Positions 1-5,241 of a DNA stretch of 5,241 nucleotides are shown here, in pieces (the first letter of the stretch is position 1; each line of letters opens with the position of its first letter). The translations under genes were made by a program, and so were the position numbers. The notes under the pieces were generated by a model. The model did no database searches. It had not been told where the DNA came from and saw only the letters and a list, made by a program, of their open reading frames with translations. Source of the DNA: an uncultured Eubacterium sp. (GTDB lineage Bacteria > Bacillota > Clostridia > Lachnospirales > Lachnospiraceae); NCBI RefSeq assembly GCF_934295145.1, contig NZ_CAKRAS010000099.1:1-5241 (forward strand). Direction: 5' to 3'.

Positions 1-160
1 TTCCAAACGTTACTGTTTTAGGTTGCTTTGACTTTCGTCTCTGCTTTGTTCTCTCGAACTCATTTAAATCGCGAATTACTTCGCTGTTCTCAACGAATCT
101 TTCAAGGTTATTTCACTGTTCAGTTATCAAAGTTCTTTGTGTTGTTGTCTTAACGACAGC
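1..160 (-). promoter_or_regulatory. rRNA operon leader (upstream of an off-window 16S gene)
   Basis: Read on the minus strand, this stretch follows two strong tandem promoters and contains no credible ORF. Positions 136-117 read AGAACTTTGATAACTGAACA, which resembles the conserved CTTTGAAAACTGAA-type element found around rRNA genes of Firmicutes and implicated in boxA-like antitermination or precursor processing. A small hairpin (GCGAA/TTCGC, 71-84) follows. No 16S 5' end (AGAGTTTGATC-type sequence) is visible, so the rRNA gene is inferred to start beyond base 1. The alternative, another stable-RNA operon such as a tRNA cluster, cannot be excluded. The rRNA identity is inference; the promoter and leader pattern is seen directly. 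Confidence 0.75.
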
Positions 161-166
161 TTTTAT

Positions 167-195
167 ATTCTACCAAAAGCTTTTGCCTTTGTCAA
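167..195 (-). promoter_or_regulatory. Proximal stable-RNA promoter (rRNA P2-like)
   Basis: On the minus strand a perfect -35 TTGACA (195-190) is followed by exactly 17 bases and a -10 TAGAAT (172-167), five of six matches to consensus. The sequence just upstream is rich in A and T (AAAAAAGTTG), as in an UP element. The expected transcription start lies near 160, within or just before a short TGTC/GACA hairpin. This is the promoter nearest to the inferred rRNA gene. Confidence 0.88.
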
Positions 196-258
196 CAACT
201 TTTTTATTTTATTTAAAAGTTATTGTTTTTGCCGTGTCACTCACGCGACAGCTTGTAT

Positions 259-287
259 ATGTTATCATAGCCATTTGCGTTTGTCAA
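259..287 (-). promoter_or_regulatory. Distal stable-RNA promoter (rRNA P1-like)
   Basis: On the minus strand TTGACA (287-282), a 17-base spacer and TAACAT (264-259) form a strong sigma-A type promoter preceded by the A-rich sequence AAAAAAGTTG. It sits exactly 92 bases upstream of the second promoter and shares its upstream and start-site sequence. Tandem promoters of this kind are usual for rRNA operons and support growth-rate-controlled transcription; that role is inferred from family knowledge. Confidence 0.85.
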
Positions 288-348
288 CAACTTTTTTCTT
301 TTATTTTCAATTTTATTTCTGAACCCCGTTTTTAGGGCAAAAAAATAA

Positions 349-436
349 CGGAGAAAGAGGGATTTGAACCCTCGCGCCGCGCGAACGACCTACACCCTTA
401 GCAGGGGCGCCTCTTCAGCCTCTTGAGTATTTCTCC
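349..436 (-). tRNA. tRNA-Ser(GCU)
   Basis: On the minus strand the acceptor arms GGAGAAA and TTTCTCC pair perfectly and are followed by discriminator base G (349), usual for serine tRNAs. The D stem is CTC/GAG. The anticodon stem CGCCC/GGGTG encloses the seven-base loop CTGCTAA with anticodon GCT (402-400), reading AGC and AGU codons. A long variable arm of roughly 19 bases, diagnostic of class II tRNAs, precedes a T arm GAGGG-TTCAAAT-CCCTC. The 3' CCA is not encoded, so it must be added by nucleotidyltransferase. The gene has its own promoter (477-505) and lies about 60 bases upstream of the first rRNA promoter. A T-rich run starts 2 bases after the discriminator base. Confidence 0.97.
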
Positions 437-476
437 ATATTTTTTTATAAAATTGATGCGCCGTAACGCTTTATCT

Positions 477-505
477 ACTATACAAGACTTTGTTCTGTTT
501 GTCAA
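477..505 (-). promoter_or_regulatory. Promoter of tRNA-Ser(GCU)
   Basis: On the minus strand TTGACA (505-500), a 17-base spacer and TATAGT (482-477) form a near-consensus sigma-A promoter. The upstream sequence is A/T-rich and includes AAAAAAGTTGT, the same block seen next to both rRNA promoters. The expected start is near 470, about 35 bases before the mature tRNA 5' end at 436, leaving a short leader for RNase P to remove. Confidence 0.88.
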
Positions 506-596
506 TAGCTTTTTACAACTTTTTTATTCCCTGCAAAACCAGGTAAAGCGTTCATTTTCATAGGCTCTGCATTCCAGTTATAGAAATTCTTCATGG

Positions 597-633
597 AAAA
601 AAAGAGCCATGTATTATTTAACACCTGGCTCTT
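597..633 (-). terminator. Intrinsic terminator after the AGCS symporter gene (likely bidirectional)
   Basis: An 8-bp perfect stem, AAGAGCCA (602-609) with TGGCTCTT (626-633), encloses a 16-base loop. On the minus strand the stem runs straight into five more T residues (601-597), starting 18 bases after the symporter stop codon. On the plus strand it is followed by ATTTTT, so it could also stop transcription in the other direction. It insulates the tRNA/rRNA block from the upstream gene. Confidence 0.88.
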
Positions 634-651
634 ATTTTTCCTGTAATCAAA

Positions 652-2049
652 CTATTTGTGATTAGCTTTTATCTCTGATTGAAATTCTCGTATATCATGT
701 GCGATTTCTCCACTCAGGATCAGCATACAAATTAAGTTTGGAATGGCCATCAACGCATTTGCAATGTCTGAAAAATTCCATACCAGACTGATTGTCTGTG
801 TACATCCGATATATGCAACCAGAGCAAATCCGATTCGATAGATCATATTATATTTGTGTGTACCAAGCAGATATTCAAATGCTTTTTCTCCATGATACTC
901 CCAACCAAGAATCGTTGAAAATGCAAACAAAGTAATTCCAATGGTTACCAGCCAGCCTCCGCCGGAACCGAGAACTGTTTTAAAAGCTGCAATTGTCACA
1001 TCGGAACCTGTGAGAAGTTCTCCATTTGCATCTGTCATACCAAGTACACCGGAAGATGCAATCGCAAGACCTGTGATTGTACATACCACGATCGTATCCC
1101 AGAAAGTACCTGTCATATTGATATATCCCTGTCGTACCGGATTATCTGTCGTTGCCGCTGCTGCCGTGATTGCTGCAGAACCCATACCTGCCTCATTTGA
1201 AAAGACGCCTCGTGCGATACCAAACCGCATGGCATTCATCATAGAAGCAACAATGGTACCACACATACCGCCGCCAACAGCTTTTACAGAAAAGGCCATT
1301 TTTAAAATCATTACAATACCTGCCGGAACATTTGCTATATTTCCTATAATAACAATAATTCCACATATTACATAAAAAATTGCCATAACCGGAACTACTA
1401 CGGAAGAAACCTTCGATATAGATTTAATCCCGCCTACGATAATGACCAGTACAAGAATGGTTATGATCACTCCGGTAAGCCATGTAGGCACGTGGAATGT
1501 GGTATTTAATGCACCCGAAATAGAATTACCCTGAGTCATATTTCCGATACCAAAGGATGCTACTACTGCAAACAATGCAAAGAGCCATGCAAGCACTGCT
1601 CCAAACTTCTTATTTTTCAATCCTTTTTTCATAGTGTACATCGGGCCGCCACTCATCTCACCTTTTTCATTTACCTCGCGGTATTTGATGGCAAGCATAC
1701 ATTCACTGAATTTTGATGTAAGACCAAAAGCTGCAGAAATCCACATCCATACAAGTGCACCCGGACCGCCGGAAACCATGGCTGTGGCAACACCTACAAT
1801 ATTACCGGTACCGATGGTTGCCGCCAATGCAGTTGTCAATGCTGAAAAAGGAGATACATCTCCCTCACCTCTGCTTTTTGTCCTTGCTTCTTTACTGAGC
1901 GTGCTTTTCAGCGCATACCCTAAATTTCTCCATGTCAGAAATCTTGTCCGAAATGTCAGGAAAATTCCGGTTCCTACTAAAAGAACAAGCATTACAGGCC
2001 CCCAGACAAAATTATCAATGGAGGCAATAATTTCATTTAACTTTTCCAT
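652..2049 (-). CDS. AGCS-family sodium:alanine/glycine symporter
   Basis: Predicted inner-membrane secondary transporter of 465 residues, the usual length for the alanine or glycine:cation symporter family (AgcS/DagA/AlsT), importing a small neutral amino acid with Na+. Seen directly: a hydrophobic polytopic protein with about ten or eleven membrane segments; the family signature GGPGALVWMWISAAFG at 94-109, with V where the usual pattern has F; the conserved ATIGTGNIVG loop at 77-86; GNMTQGNSIS at 169-178; and RGVFSNEAGMGSA at 280-292. The ATG at 2049-2047 is preceded by AGAGGA (2062-2057) at a 7-base spacing, which supports this start. The gene appears to be a single transcription unit: it starts 188 bases after the helicase gene, with its own candidate promoter and leader terminator, and ends at an intrinsic terminator. 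The exact substrate (alanine, glycine, or glutamine as for Bacillus AlsT) cannot be decided from sequence alone. Confidence 0.95.
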   Translation of the reverse strand: MEKLNEIIASIDNFVWGPVMLVLLVGTGIFLTFRTRFLTWRNLGYALKSTLSKEARTKSRGEGDVSPFSALTTALAATIGTGNIVGVATAMVSGGPGALVWMWISAAFGLTSKFSECMLAIKYREVNEKGEMSGGPMYTMKKGLKNKKFGAVLAWLFALFAVVASFGIGNMTQGNSISGALNTTFHVPTWLTGVIITILVLVIIVGGIKSISKVSSVVVPVMAIFYVICGIIVIIGNIANVPAGIVMILKMAFSVKAVGGGMCGTIVASMMNAMRFGIARGVFSNEAGMGSAAITAAAATTDNPVRQGYINMTGTFWDTIVVCTITGLAIASSGVLGMTDANGELLTGSDVTIAAFKTVLGSGGGWLVTIGITLFAFSTILGWEYHGEKAFEYLLGTHKYNMIYRIGFALVAYIGCTQTISLVWNFSDIANALMAIPNLICMLILSGEIAHDIREFQSEIKANHK

Positions 2050-2056
2050 ACTCTCT

Positions 2057-2062
2057 TCCTCT
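2057..2062 (-). promoter_or_regulatory. Ribosome binding site of the symporter gene
   Basis: AGAGGA on the minus strand, within the purine run GGAAAGAGGAAGAGAG, lies 7 bases before the ATG. This fixes the start codon. It falls downstream of the leader terminator, so translation depends on transcripts that pass that hairpin or start after it. Confidence 0.8.
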
Positions 2063-2078
2063 TTCCATATATAAATAC

Positions 2079-2110
2079 AAAAAGAGCGATGTTGTGAACA
2101 ACATCGCTCT
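2079..2110 (-). terminator. Strong intrinsic terminator or attenuator in the symporter leader
   Basis: A perfect 12-bp stem, AGAGCGATGTTG (2110-2099 on the minus strand) with CAACATCGCTCT (2094-2083), is closed by a TTCA tetraloop and followed directly by four more T residues (2082-2079). On the plus strand no T-run follows, so it acts only in the minus direction. It ends 128 to 155 bases after the helicase stop codon and could simply end that transcript. However, a candidate symporter promoter lies upstream of it, so it may instead act as an attenuator of the symporter gene. I found no recognised riboswitch aptamer between the promoter and the hairpin; there is room for only a few bases. Confidence 0.85.
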
Positions 2111-2121
2111 CTAATAAAGCT

Positions 2122-2150
2122 ACATTACTCCATTTATTCTTACCTGTCAA
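2122..2150 (-). promoter_or_regulatory. Candidate promoter of the symporter gene
   Basis: On the minus strand a perfect TTGACA (2150-2145) and a 17-base spacer lead to TAATGT (2127-2122). The -10 hexamer matches consensus at only three positions, although these include the important second A and last T. The predicted start near 2115 would place the strong hairpin at the very 5' end of the mRNA. A weaker alternative is the AT-rich TATTTATATA after the hairpin, but that would put the start almost on the ribosome binding site. Confidence 0.5.
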
Positions 2151-2237
2151 CACAAAATTAACAAAAAATTGTGTGTGTTTACTTGAAATTATCTGATTTA
2201 TCTTTTCCGATATTCAACCCGCTTTATATCCAAAACC

Positions 2238-5057
2238 TTATCTTTCACACAATCGCTCTTTTAAAAAAGTATTTCGCTTTGTAACTGTCACATTTCTGAC
2301 CGCATAAGACAATGCCTTTCTGGTTCCTACGATAACCAGAACCTTTTTTGCACGGGTAATACCTGTATAGATCAGATTGCGCTGCAGCATTACATAGTGA
2401 TTCATCAAAACAGGCATGACCACGATCGGATATTCGGACCCCTGTGCTTTATGTATCGTTGTCGCATAGGCATGCACCAGTTCATCCAGTTCCGATGCTT
2501 CATATTCTATGATATGCTGGTCAAAGTTTACTTTTAACGTCCGTTCCTGCAAATCTACAGACTCTACTGTTCCAATATCTCCGTTAAAAATTTCTTTCTC
2601 ATAATTATTTCGGATCTGCATGACTTTATCCCCCGTGCGAAACAGATATCCGCCCCGGCGCAGACCATCGCCCTGTGGATTCAAAGCTTCCTGAAGTGCA
2701 AGATTCAAATTCGCTGCTCCCACAATTCCTTTCTGCATCGGCGTCAGCACCTGAATATGATTCCAGGGCGTTTTGTAATAACGCGGAAGATTGTTTTTTA
2801 CCAGCCGGACAATTTCCTGCACCGCTTCCTCAGGATCTTCTTTTTCTATATAGAAGAAATCCGTATTTTTTCCATTGGAAATATCCGGAAATTTTCCTTC
2901 GTTAATCGCATGAGCATTCATGATGATCCTGCTGCTCTGTGCCTGTCTAAAAATCCGGGTTAGACGAACCACCGGAAATACACCGGAATCAATAATGTCA
3001 CGCAATACATTACCTGCGCCAACAGATGGGAGCTGATCGATATCTCCCACCAGTATCAGACGCATCCCCTCCGGAATTGCTTTGAGCAGCGCGTTCATCA
3101 GTATCATATCGATCATAGAACATTCATCAATGATCAGCACATCTCCATCCAGAGGATTATCCTCATTTTTCTGATATCCCTCCGGCGGTTTACACTCCAA
3201 CAGACGGTGAATTGTCTTTGCCTCTAATCCGGTTGCTTCTGTCATACGCTTGGCGGCACGACCTGTAGGTGCTGCCAGCAGGATTTTTAATCCAAACGAA
3301 CGGTAAGCGGCGATAATTCCCTGCGTTGTCGTGGTTTTACCGGTTCCCGGTCCACCGGTCAGCACCATGACTTTGGAAACGGCTGCTTTTCGAATGGCAT
3401 CTGCCTGAATCTCATCATATTCCATATGTACTTTTTCCTGAATTTTACTGACATCAATGGACAGGCTTTCGTTTCCGGTCTTCTGACGGGCATCCATCAA
3501 TGCTTGCCAGAGCCGGTCCGCTGCCGGTGCCTGTGCCAGACGCTTCAATTTACCTGCCACACCTGCTTCCGCATAATAAAATGCCGGCAGATAAATAGCT
3601 TTCATTTCTGCCTGATCTGTTTTATAGTCTACCGTTTCACAGATCAGGTCCTTGTCCGCGATCATCTGATCCAGCGTCATTACGATACTGGATTCTTCCG
3701 CTTCCAGCAATTCTGCTGCCTTCGCGATCAACTGCTCCTGATAAGCAAACACATGTCCCTCATCTGCCAGATTACTGAGTGTATACATAATACCACTGCG
3801 CAACCGGACATAAGCCTCCTTCGCAAAACCAAGTTTCTGTGCAATTCCATCCGCTGTCTTAAATCCAATCCCCCAGATATCATCTGCCATCTGGAACGGA
3901 TTTTCTTTCATTTTATCCAGACTTTCATTTCCGTACTGACGGTAAATTTTTGCTGCAAACGAGGTACTGACGCCATGATCCTGCAAAAAAAGCATAACAT
4001 TTTTGATTTCTTTCTGCCGTTCCCAACTATCCCGGATCATTTTTATCCGCTTCTTCCCAATACCGTCCACTTCCTGCAGCCGGGAAATATCTGTCTCAAT
4101 CACTTCCAGCGTTTCTATGCCAAACTGTGCTACGATCTTTTTCGCATATTTCGGTCCAACACCTTTGATCAGACCGGAACCGAGATATTTTTCAATACCA
4201 AATACTGTGGCCGGAAGCGTTTCTTCCCAGCTCTCTGCTGCAAACTGTCTGCCGTAACGACTGTCCACTTTCCAATTTCCATAAATCAGCAATACAGAAC
4301 CAACATTCACATCCAGCAGACTTCCGATGACCGTCACAAGTTCTTTGTAACTTTTTACGGCACATTTGAGGACCGTGTAGCCATTTTCCGGATTTTGATA
4401 AGTAATGCGTTCCACCACACCCCGGATTTTTACTGTAAAATGCTGAGGGCGCTGCTGAACCTCTATGCCTTGCGATGCCTTTTTTCTGGCTTCCTCCACA
4501 CGTTTCTGATGTGCCTCACGCATCTCCGCCACCATGCACTCATACACTTTTTGGTTCATGTAACAGTCATTCAGTGCCCGATGTGCACCTTCTGATGAAA
4601 TACCATAATGCTCCGCCAGATCCACCAGACGATGATGCTCCATCTTCGGCAAATGCTTTCGCGCCACCTGCAGCGTATCCACATAATTATTCTGCGGAAT
4701 TTCGCCAAAATACTGCTCGGCGTCACGCCATATAAACTTCATGTCAAACCGTGCAATATTGTGTCCCACCAGAACAAGACCTTCCGTAAAATCCAGAAAC
4801 TCTGCCAGAACATGCGAAAACGCCGGTGCCTCCGCAACCATCGCATTTGTGATTCCATTCACTTTCGTCGCTCCAAATGGAATCTTGCGGCCCGGGTTCA
4901 CCAGCGTATTAAATTCATCCACAACTTCGCCACCTTTCACCTTCAGCGCTGAAATCTCAATCACTTCATCATAGTTCGGTGAGATTCCAGTCGTCTCAAG
5001 GTCAAAGATGACATAGTTTGGTGTGTATTTATTGATCAGAGTTCCTTTCTTGGTCAT
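2238..5057 (-). CDS. DEDDh 3'-5' exonuclease fused to RecD2-like SF1B DNA helicase
   Basis: A 939-residue cytoplasmic enzyme predicted to couple ATP-driven 5'-3' unwinding with 3'-5' exonuclease action in DNA repair or fork processing. Residues 14-175 form a DnaQ/PolC-like domain with all five catalytic residues: D19 and E21 (FDLETTG), D105 (HNIARFD), H159 and D164 (HRALND). A charged linker (about 176-203) leads to the RecD2 N-terminal OB-like region (about 205-280) and helix-hairpin-helix repeats near 296-313, 327-345 and 393-410. The helicase core has Walker A GGPGTGKT (568-575), DECS (644-647), GDIDQLPSVG (671-680), the FRQ motif (703-705), ATTIHKAQGSEYP (865-877) and YTGITRAKK (897-905). 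Typical RecD2 proteins are near 720-850 residues, so the extra length is the nuclease. The ATG has no clear Shine-Dalgarno, but an in-frame stop just upstream leaves no better start. No recB or recC neighbour is visible, consistent with RecD2. The gene could be named recD2, but the fusion makes that label incomplete. Confidence 0.95.
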   Translation of the reverse strand: MTKKGTLINKYTPNYVIFDLETTGISPNYDEVIEISALKVKGGEVVDEFNTLVNPGRKIPFGATKVNGITNAMVAEAPAFSHVLAEFLDFTEGLVLVGHNIARFDMKFIWRDAEQYFGEIPQNNYVDTLQVARKHLPKMEHHRLVDLAEHYGISSEGAHRALNDCYMNQKVYECMVAEMREAHQKRVEEARKKASQGIEVQQRPQHFTVKIRGVVERITYQNPENGYTVLKCAVKSYKELVTVIGSLLDVNVGSVLLIYGNWKVDSRYGRQFAAESWEETLPATVFGIEKYLGSGLIKGVGPKYAKKIVAQFGIETLEVIETDISRLQEVDGIGKKRIKMIRDSWERQKEIKNVMLFLQDHGVSTSFAAKIYRQYGNESLDKMKENPFQMADDIWGIGFKTADGIAQKLGFAKEAYVRLRSGIMYTLSNLADEGHVFAYQEQLIAKAAELLEAEESSIVMTLDQMIADKDLICETVDYKTDQAEMKAIYLPAFYYAEAGVAGKLKRLAQAPAADRLWQALMDARQKTGNESLSIDVSKIQEKVHMEYDEIQADAIRKAAVSKVMVLTGGPGTGKTTTTQGIIAAYRSFGLKILLAAPTGRAAKRMTEATGLEAKTIHRLLECKPPEGYQKNEDNPLDGDVLIIDECSMIDMILMNALLKAIPEGMRLILVGDIDQLPSVGAGNVLRDIIDSGVFPVVRLTRIFRQAQSSRIIMNAHAINEGKFPDISNGKNTDFFYIEKEDPEEAVQEIVRLVKNNLPRYYKTPWNHIQVLTPMQKGIVGAANLNLALQEALNPQGDGLRRGGYLFRTGDKVMQIRNNYEKEIFNGDIGTVESVDLQERTLKVNFDQHIIEYEASELDELVHAYATTIHKAQGSEYPIVVMPVLMNHYVMLQRNLIYTGITRAKKVLVIVGTRKALSYAVRNVTVTKRNTFLKERLCER

Positions 5058-5062
5058 AAATG

Positions 5063-5107
5063 TTAATATCTCAACTTTCTTAAATTTATATCCCTTATCT
5101 GCTGCAT
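5063..5107 (-). other. Possible 14-codon leader ORF ahead of the exonuclease-helicase gene
   Basis: On the minus strand an ATG at 5107-5105 opens a short frame encoding MQQIRDINLRKLRY and ending in TAA (5065-5063), five bases before the helicase ATG. The predicted transcription start near 5110 would leave it almost leaderless. No Shine-Dalgarno precedes it. Its end is so close to the next start that translational coupling is possible, which might explain the lack of a ribosome binding site on the main gene. It may equally be a chance frame in AT-rich DNA. Confidence 0.25.
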
Positions 5108-5116
5108 ATTATTTTT

Positions 5117-5145
5117 ATCTTATCACACTCATATTTAAAGCACAA
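5117..5145 (-). promoter_or_regulatory. Candidate extended -10 promoter of the exonuclease-helicase gene
   Basis: On the minus strand TGATAAGAT (5125-5117) fits an extended -10 element, TGn followed by TAAGAT. Seventeen bases upstream, TTGTGC (5145-5140) is a poor -35, as is common with extended -10 promoters. The start would fall near 5110, about 50 bases before the helicase ATG. No operator for the DNA-damage regulator LexA (GAAC-N4-GTTC type) was seen in this leader. Confidence 0.4.
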
Positions 5146-5166
5146 TCTTCCCCAAAACTAAATACA

Positions 5167-5229
5167 GAAATCGGGTCATCTTTTCCTGGCAGGCGATTGT
5201 TAGCCGCCGGGACAAGATGACCCGATTTC
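5167..5229. repeat. Long imperfect inverted repeat (fold-back hairpin)
   Basis: GAAATCGGGTCATCTT (5167-5182) is perfectly complementary to AAGATGACCCGATTTC (5214-5229). After one T/C mismatch the stem continues with seven more pairs (5184-5190 with 5206-5212, one of them G-T), a bulged A at 5191, and three further pairs enclosing an 8-base loop (5195-5202), about 26 pairs in all. Neither strand shows a clear T-run directly after the stem; the minus strand continues TGTATTTAGTTTTG. It could be the terminator of a minus-strand gene beyond base 5241 or a small dispersed palindromic element. It lies upstream of the helicase promoter. Confidence 0.85.
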
Positions 5230-5241
5230 GTACGTCCTATA

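Larger units (their letters stand above)
154..307. repeat. Diverged direct repeat carrying the two tandem promoters
   Basis: The segments 154-215 and 246-307 are direct repeats offset by 92 bases. By hand alignment without gaps, 51 of 62 positions match. The identical blocks are the -35 region with its A/T-rich upstream sequence (18 bases) and the start-site block CGACAGCTT on the plus strand. The spacer and -10 hexamer have diverged more. This suggests that the two rRNA promoters arose from a local duplication. Confidence 0.8.

Noticed and set aside
137..322. Plus-strand 61-codon frame rich in Phe and Cys
   Set aside because: It overlies the two tandem stable-RNA promoters and leader, has no ribosome binding site, and its composition simply reflects T-rich DNA.
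326..347. CCCC/GGG hairpin beside an A-run after the tRNA
   Set aside because: The T-run lies on the wrong side: on the minus strand it precedes the stem and on the plus strand an A-run follows it, so it is not an intrinsic terminator. The stem is also only about three or four pairs.
502..594. Minus-strand 30-codon frame starting ATGAAGAATTTCTAT, between the symporter terminator and the tRNA promoter
   Set aside because: It starts directly after the terminator U-run, has no ribosome binding site or promoter of its own, and its end overlaps the -35 box of the tRNA promoter. The peptide matches nothing I recognise. It may be a decayed remnant but cannot be supported as a gene.
941..2074. Plus-strand frames at 941-1375 and 1634-2074 opposite the symporter gene
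   Set aside because: Both are antisense shadows of the membrane protein, with proline- and alanine-rich composition produced by complementing Gly and Ala codons, and no supporting signals.
2050..2237. Glycine or other amino-acid riboswitch ahead of the symporter
   Set aside because: AGCS genes are often under glycine riboswitches, so I looked for paired aptamer cores, but none of the conserved segments are present and only about five bases separate the candidate transcript start from the terminator hairpin.
3426..4595. Plus-strand open frame of 389 codons opposite the helicase gene
   Set aside because: It lies entirely antisense to strongly supported helicase codons, is rich in Cys, Phe and His as expected of a shadow frame, has no recognisable domain and no plus-strand promoter or ribosome binding site that I could see.
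1..5241. CRISPR array, phage genes, transposase or toxin-antitoxin pair
   Set aside because: No regularly spaced repeats, integrase, transposase or small paired ORFs are visible. The repeats found are explained by promoter duplication, terminators and a single fold-back element.

Overview
The window looks like chromosomal DNA of a low-to-moderate GC Gram-positive anaerobe, most likely a member of Clostridia and plausibly Lachnospiraceae. This rests on AT-rich intergenic regions, AGGAGG-type ribosome binding, tandem TTGACA rRNA promoters with AT-rich upstream elements, and a RecD2-type helicase. The family-level placement is inference; no 16S sequence lies inside the window. Every gene supported here is on the minus strand, so transcription runs from base 5241 toward base 1.

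Layout in transcription order. (1) 5167-5229 is a long, nearly perfect fold-back hairpin, not followed by a strong U-tract, near the window edge. (2) 5058-5146 holds a candidate extended -10 promoter and a possible 14-codon leader peptide directly ahead of the helicase gene. (3) 2238-5057 encodes a 939-residue protein in which a complete DEDDh 3'-5' exonuclease domain is joined to a complete RecD2-like SF1B DNA helicase. (4) 2050-2237 is an intergenic region with a candidate promoter and a strong 12-bp intrinsic terminator or attenuator. (5) 652-2049 encodes an AGCS-family sodium:amino-acid symporter, closed by a bidirectional terminator at 602-633. (6) 349-436 is tRNA-Ser(GCU) with its own near-consensus promoter. 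(7) 1-287 contains two tandem promoters, related by a 92-bp-spaced duplication, and a leader typical of a ribosomal RNA operon whose 16S gene should begin just beyond base 1.

The genes do not form one pathway. The helicase-exonuclease belongs to DNA repair or replication-fork maintenance, the symporter to amino-acid uptake, and the tRNA and rRNA promoters to translation capacity. The strongest item for follow-up is the exonuclease-RecD2 fusion, with all five DEDDh catalytic residues and all main helicase motifs intact. Next are the long inverted repeat at the right edge, the terminator that sits between the symporter's candidate promoter and its start codon, and the possible leader peptide of the helicase gene. 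I see no CRISPR array, prophage, toxin-antitoxin pair or intact insertion sequence, and no clear sign of a wholly new multi-gene system.
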